Source of the DNA: Ensifer adhaerens
GTDB taxonomy: Bacteria; Pseudomonadota; Alphaproteobacteria; Rhizobiales; Rhizobiaceae
Direction of reading: 5' to 3'
Length of the DNA stretch: 64,000 bases
Assembly (NCBI RefSeq): GCF_020035535.1
Contig: NZ_CP083350.1
Coordinates: 620,001 to 684,000, forward strand
In this document: positions 61,351 to 64,000 of the stretch, in pieces
Layout: each line of letters opens with the position of its first letter
Numbering within the stretch: position 1 is the first letter of the stretch
Program-made: the position numbers and the translations under genes
The notes under the pieces: generated by a model
Told to the model about the DNA's origin: nothing
Databases searched by the model: none
What the model saw: only the letters and a program-made list of their open reading frames with translations

Positions 61351-62888
61351 GCATGCATCCTTTTGGTTTTATGTCCCTCTGCGGAGGCCGAAACGATCAT
61401 TTCTTCGGTCGCGTCCTTGCGGTCGACAACCGTGACCAGCCGGCCATTGCTCATCACCGCAATGCGATCGGAAAGCGCCATCACCTCTTCGAGATCGGAG
61501 GTGGAAAAGAGGATTGCCAGCCCCTCGCCCGCCAGGCGGCGCATAGTGAGGAAGACATCGGCCTTTGCGCCGACATCAATGCCCCGGCTCGGCTCATCCA
61601 TGAGAAGGATTTTCGGTCCGGTCATGAGCGCCTTGCCGATCACGACCTTCTGCTGATTTCCACCTGACATCGACGTCACGTCGAATTCCGGGTTCTTCGC
61701 CTTGATCGAGAGGTTGCGGATGGCATCGGCGATCGCCTTTGCTTCACGCGCAAGGTCGATGTGAAAACCTGCCTTCAGGAACTGTCCCAGGCTCGCCATC
61801 GTCAGGTTGCCGGCGATCGACATGGACTGAACCAGCCCCTCGCGCTGCCGGTCCTCGGGGATGAGCGCCAGCCCCTCACGGATGCGCCGGGTGGTATCCC
61901 CGCCCTTGAGTTCCTTGCCTTCGACGTAGATCTTGCCGGTATAGTGTTCGTGCCGCCCCATGACGCATTCGAAGAGTTCCGAACGGCCGGCCCCCATCAA
62001 CCCGTAGATGCCGAGGATCTCTCCTTTGCGCACACCGATCGAGACGTGATCGACGGCAAAGCCGCCCTGCGCCCTCGGCAGGCAGATGTTCTCGGTACGG
62101 AAGATCTCTTCGCCTGGCTTGTGATCGACCTTCTTCGCAAAGTCCTTGGCGTCCGAGCCGATCATCGAGCGGACGATCCAGCGCGTATCGATATCCTTGA
62201 CCATGGCATGGCCGGTGATCTGGCCATCCTTGAGCACCGTGATGTAGTCGCCGATACGCATCAACTCTTCCAGCCGATGCGAAATGTAGACGATCGCCAC
62301 ACCACGCGCCTTCAGATCGGCGATCACGCGGAACAGGACATCGACCTCAGCCGCACTGAGCGCCGAGGTAGGCTCATCCATGATCAGGATGCGCGTGTCG
62401 AGCGATACTGCTCGCGCAATCTCGACGAGCTGCTGCTGGCCGATCGGCAGATCTTCCGCCAGCGTCTCGGCGGAGATCCCTGCCTCCAGGCGGTCGAGGA
62501 ACGCATTGGCTTTCTTGACCTGGCCGCGGTGATCGATGCCACGGATACCGCGGGTGATCTCGCGGGTCGCAAAGATATTCTCGGCAACGGAAAGGTTGCC
62601 GAAGAGGTTCAACTCCTGAAAGACGATACCGATGCCGTGCTTGACCGCATCGGCGGGGCTGTTGAGATGAATGAGTTCGCCGTCCAGCCAGATTTCGCCG
62701 AGTGTCGGCCGTTCCACGCCGGCGATGATGCGCATCATCGTGGACTTGCCGGCGCCATTTTCGCCAACGAGGACGTTAACGGCTCCACGACGGAGCTTCA
62801 GATTGGCCTTCTTCAGGGCCACGATGCCGGAATAGGCCTTGGTGACATCCTTGAGTTCGAGAATGACATCCTCATTCGTATCGCTCAT
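61347..62888 (-). CDS. Sugar ABC transporter ATP-binding protein (RbsA/MglA type, two nucleotide domains)
   Basis: 513 residues with two ABC modules. First Walker A GENGAGKSTMMR (about 42-53) and signature LPIGQQQLVEIARAV, with Walker B ILIMDEPTSALS. The second module has a degenerate Walker A (GLMGAGRSELF) as usual for the family, signature SGGNQQKVVIGKAL and Walker B ILLMDEPSRGIDVGAKADVF. It energises the permease encoded next. It overlaps the lipoprotein gene by four bases at 62885-62888. Confidence 0.94.
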
Positions 62889-63529
62889 GCCCCACCCCCG
62901 ACGGTGATCGTGGCCGGCACGAATTGTGGCAATTGGCCCTTGGCCGGCAGCGGATAGGCCCCGGTCGCCTTGATCGTCTTGCCTGTCAGACCGTCACGCG
63001 GCAGCTTTTCGAGCAGCATGCCGTTCACGTGGGTGTTGAACGATTTGCCGTATTGCGCCCATTCGATCTGGTTCTTGAACTCGTTGAAGTTCACGAATGT
63101 GAGGCTGTCGCGCAGCGCCGTGCCGCGAATGGCGGGACCGATTGAAACGCGGACATCCGCCTTGCCGTCACTATCGACATCCACGTCGACATAGGCTGCT
63201 CGCGATTTCGTTTCTTCCCCGACGATCACACCGTCTATTTTTGCCGCAAAGGTCCAGGGCGCGTTGCCCTGCTTCTCCTTATGCCCATACTTCTCCGCCG
63301 CAGCGTTGAGGTCACGTGCGGCAAGCGCCGAGACCTCCTGGAAGACACCGGCGCGTTGCTCGAGATAGGGCACGACCTTCGTGTCCCAGGCATCGGCAAC
63401 CAGCTTGTCGGGATTGAACGCCTCTGCCGCCGTCTGCCTTTGCTCGTCCTCCGTTTTGACGAGCTTGCAGCCGCCAAGCGCGAGCGCGCCGGCAAGCATG
63501 AGTGCGCATGCAGCCTGAAACCTGGGCAT
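62885..63529 (-). CDS. DUF2291 lipoprotein associated with a sugar ABC transporter
   Basis: 214 residues from the ATG at 63529, which stands at the correct distance from GGAGAATGGG; ATG 63535 is too close. Lipobox ALALGGC at about residue 20, so the mature protein is anchored to a membrane through the Cys. DUF2291 features: a long helical start (EAFNPDKLVADAWDTKVVPY), DVDSDGKADVRVSIGPAIRG and INPEAKGLTG-like end as DGLTGKTI. Proteins of this family are encoded inside sugar ABC operons in rhizobia and may capture substrate or assist the importer; function is not established. Confidence 0.87.
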   Translation of the reverse strand: MPRFQAACALMLAGALALGGCKLVKTEDEQRQTAAEAFNPDKLVADAWDTKVVPYLEQRAGVFQEVSALAARDLNAAAEKYGHKEKQGNAPWTFAAKIDGVIVGEETKSRAAYVDVDVDSDGKADVRVSIGPAIRGTALRDSLTFVNFNEFKNQIEWAQYGKSFNTHVNGMLLEKLPRDGLTGKTIKATGAYPLPAKGQLPQFVPATITVGGGA

Positions 63530-63556
63530 TCCCATTCTCCGTCATGAACAGTGAAC

Positions 63557-63584
63557 GCAAGGCGGGGATCGGCCCGCCTTGCGC
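63557..63584 (-). terminator. Intercistronic hairpin between binding-protein and lipoprotein genes
   Basis: CGCAAGGCGGG (63557-63567) pairs with CCCGCCTTGCG (63574-63584), an 11-base perfect stem with a six-base loop. As at 1574-1601 it follows a binding-protein gene and has no T-run, so it probably stabilises the upstream message or attenuates downstream genes. Confidence 0.65.
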
Positions 63585-63597
63585 AGTCGCGGGAAGA

Positions 63598-64000
<403 letters not shown>

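Overview
The window (about 62% G+C by eye, dense GTG/TTG/ATG genes with GGAGG-type ribosome sites, many ABC, TTT and LysR/IclR/GntR genes) looks like a chromosome or megaplasmid segment of an alphaproteobacterium, most likely Rhizobiaceae (Ensifer/Rhizobium/Agrobacterium type). This assignment rests on gene content and style, not on a marker gene. No rRNA, tRNA, CRISPR, insertion sequence or phage gene was seen. It is largely an accessory catabolic region made of several self-contained operons with local regulators.

Layout. 1-51: tail of an unknown gene. 0.1-6.7 kb: amino-acid module (divergent Lrp/AsnC regulator; family-3 solute-binding protein, two permeases, ATPase; RocB-like M20 hydrolase; ornithine cyclodeaminase), probably uptake and catabolism of arginine/ornithine or an acylated relative toward proline. 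6.9-9.6 kb: two PAP2 phosphatases, one fused to DedA and LssY-type domains. 9.6-11.5 kb: a broken LysR 3' end and an S41-like membrane-anchored protein. 11.6-20.7 kb: a leftward operon with a tripartite tricarboxylate transporter (TctA, TctB and two tandem TctC proteins), a 3-hydroxyisobutyrate-dehydrogenase-type enzyme, a bicupin, an EutA-family ATPase and a LysR regulator. 21.2-22.4 kb: split chromate transporter.

22.5-46 kb: a large aromatic-acid catabolic region. It has a phthalate-dioxygenase-like Rieske oxygenase, a Rieske ferredoxin, a ferredoxin reductase, an FAD aromatic hydroxylase, three paralogues of the 4,5-dihydroxyphthalate decarboxylase/NMT1-like family, two class II aldolase-type proteins, LigJ-like 4-oxalomesaconate hydratase and LigK-like aldolase (lower protocatechuate/gallate 4,5-cleavage pathway), an ACMSD-type amidohydrolase, two IclR and two LysR regulators, and a second bicupin + EutA-family pair. 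No classical LigAB ring-cleavage dioxygenase is seen. Two different palindromic operator motifs, each present at two promoters, tie the parts of this region together. 46-53.5 kb: CsoR-like regulator, a flavin split-barrel/GAF/winged-helix sensor pair, cupin, arylamine N-acetyltransferase, YceI protein and an OmpA-family protein with seven 30-residue tandem repeats.

54-64 kb: D-apiose catabolism: sugar ABC transporter (binding protein, DUF2291 lipoprotein, ATPase, permease), D-apiose dehydrogenase ApsD, D-apionate lactonase ApnL, a FadR/NanR-type regulator, the RuBisCO-like decarboxylase OiaX and the kinase OiaK. ApnO and the tetrulose-phosphate isomerases are not in the window.

The strongest candidate for an undescribed system is the bicupin -> EutA-family ATPase gene pair, present twice (14.1-12.6 kb region leftward, 38.5-41.2 kb rightward) in the same gene order, with no ethanolamine ammonia-lyase genes nearby.
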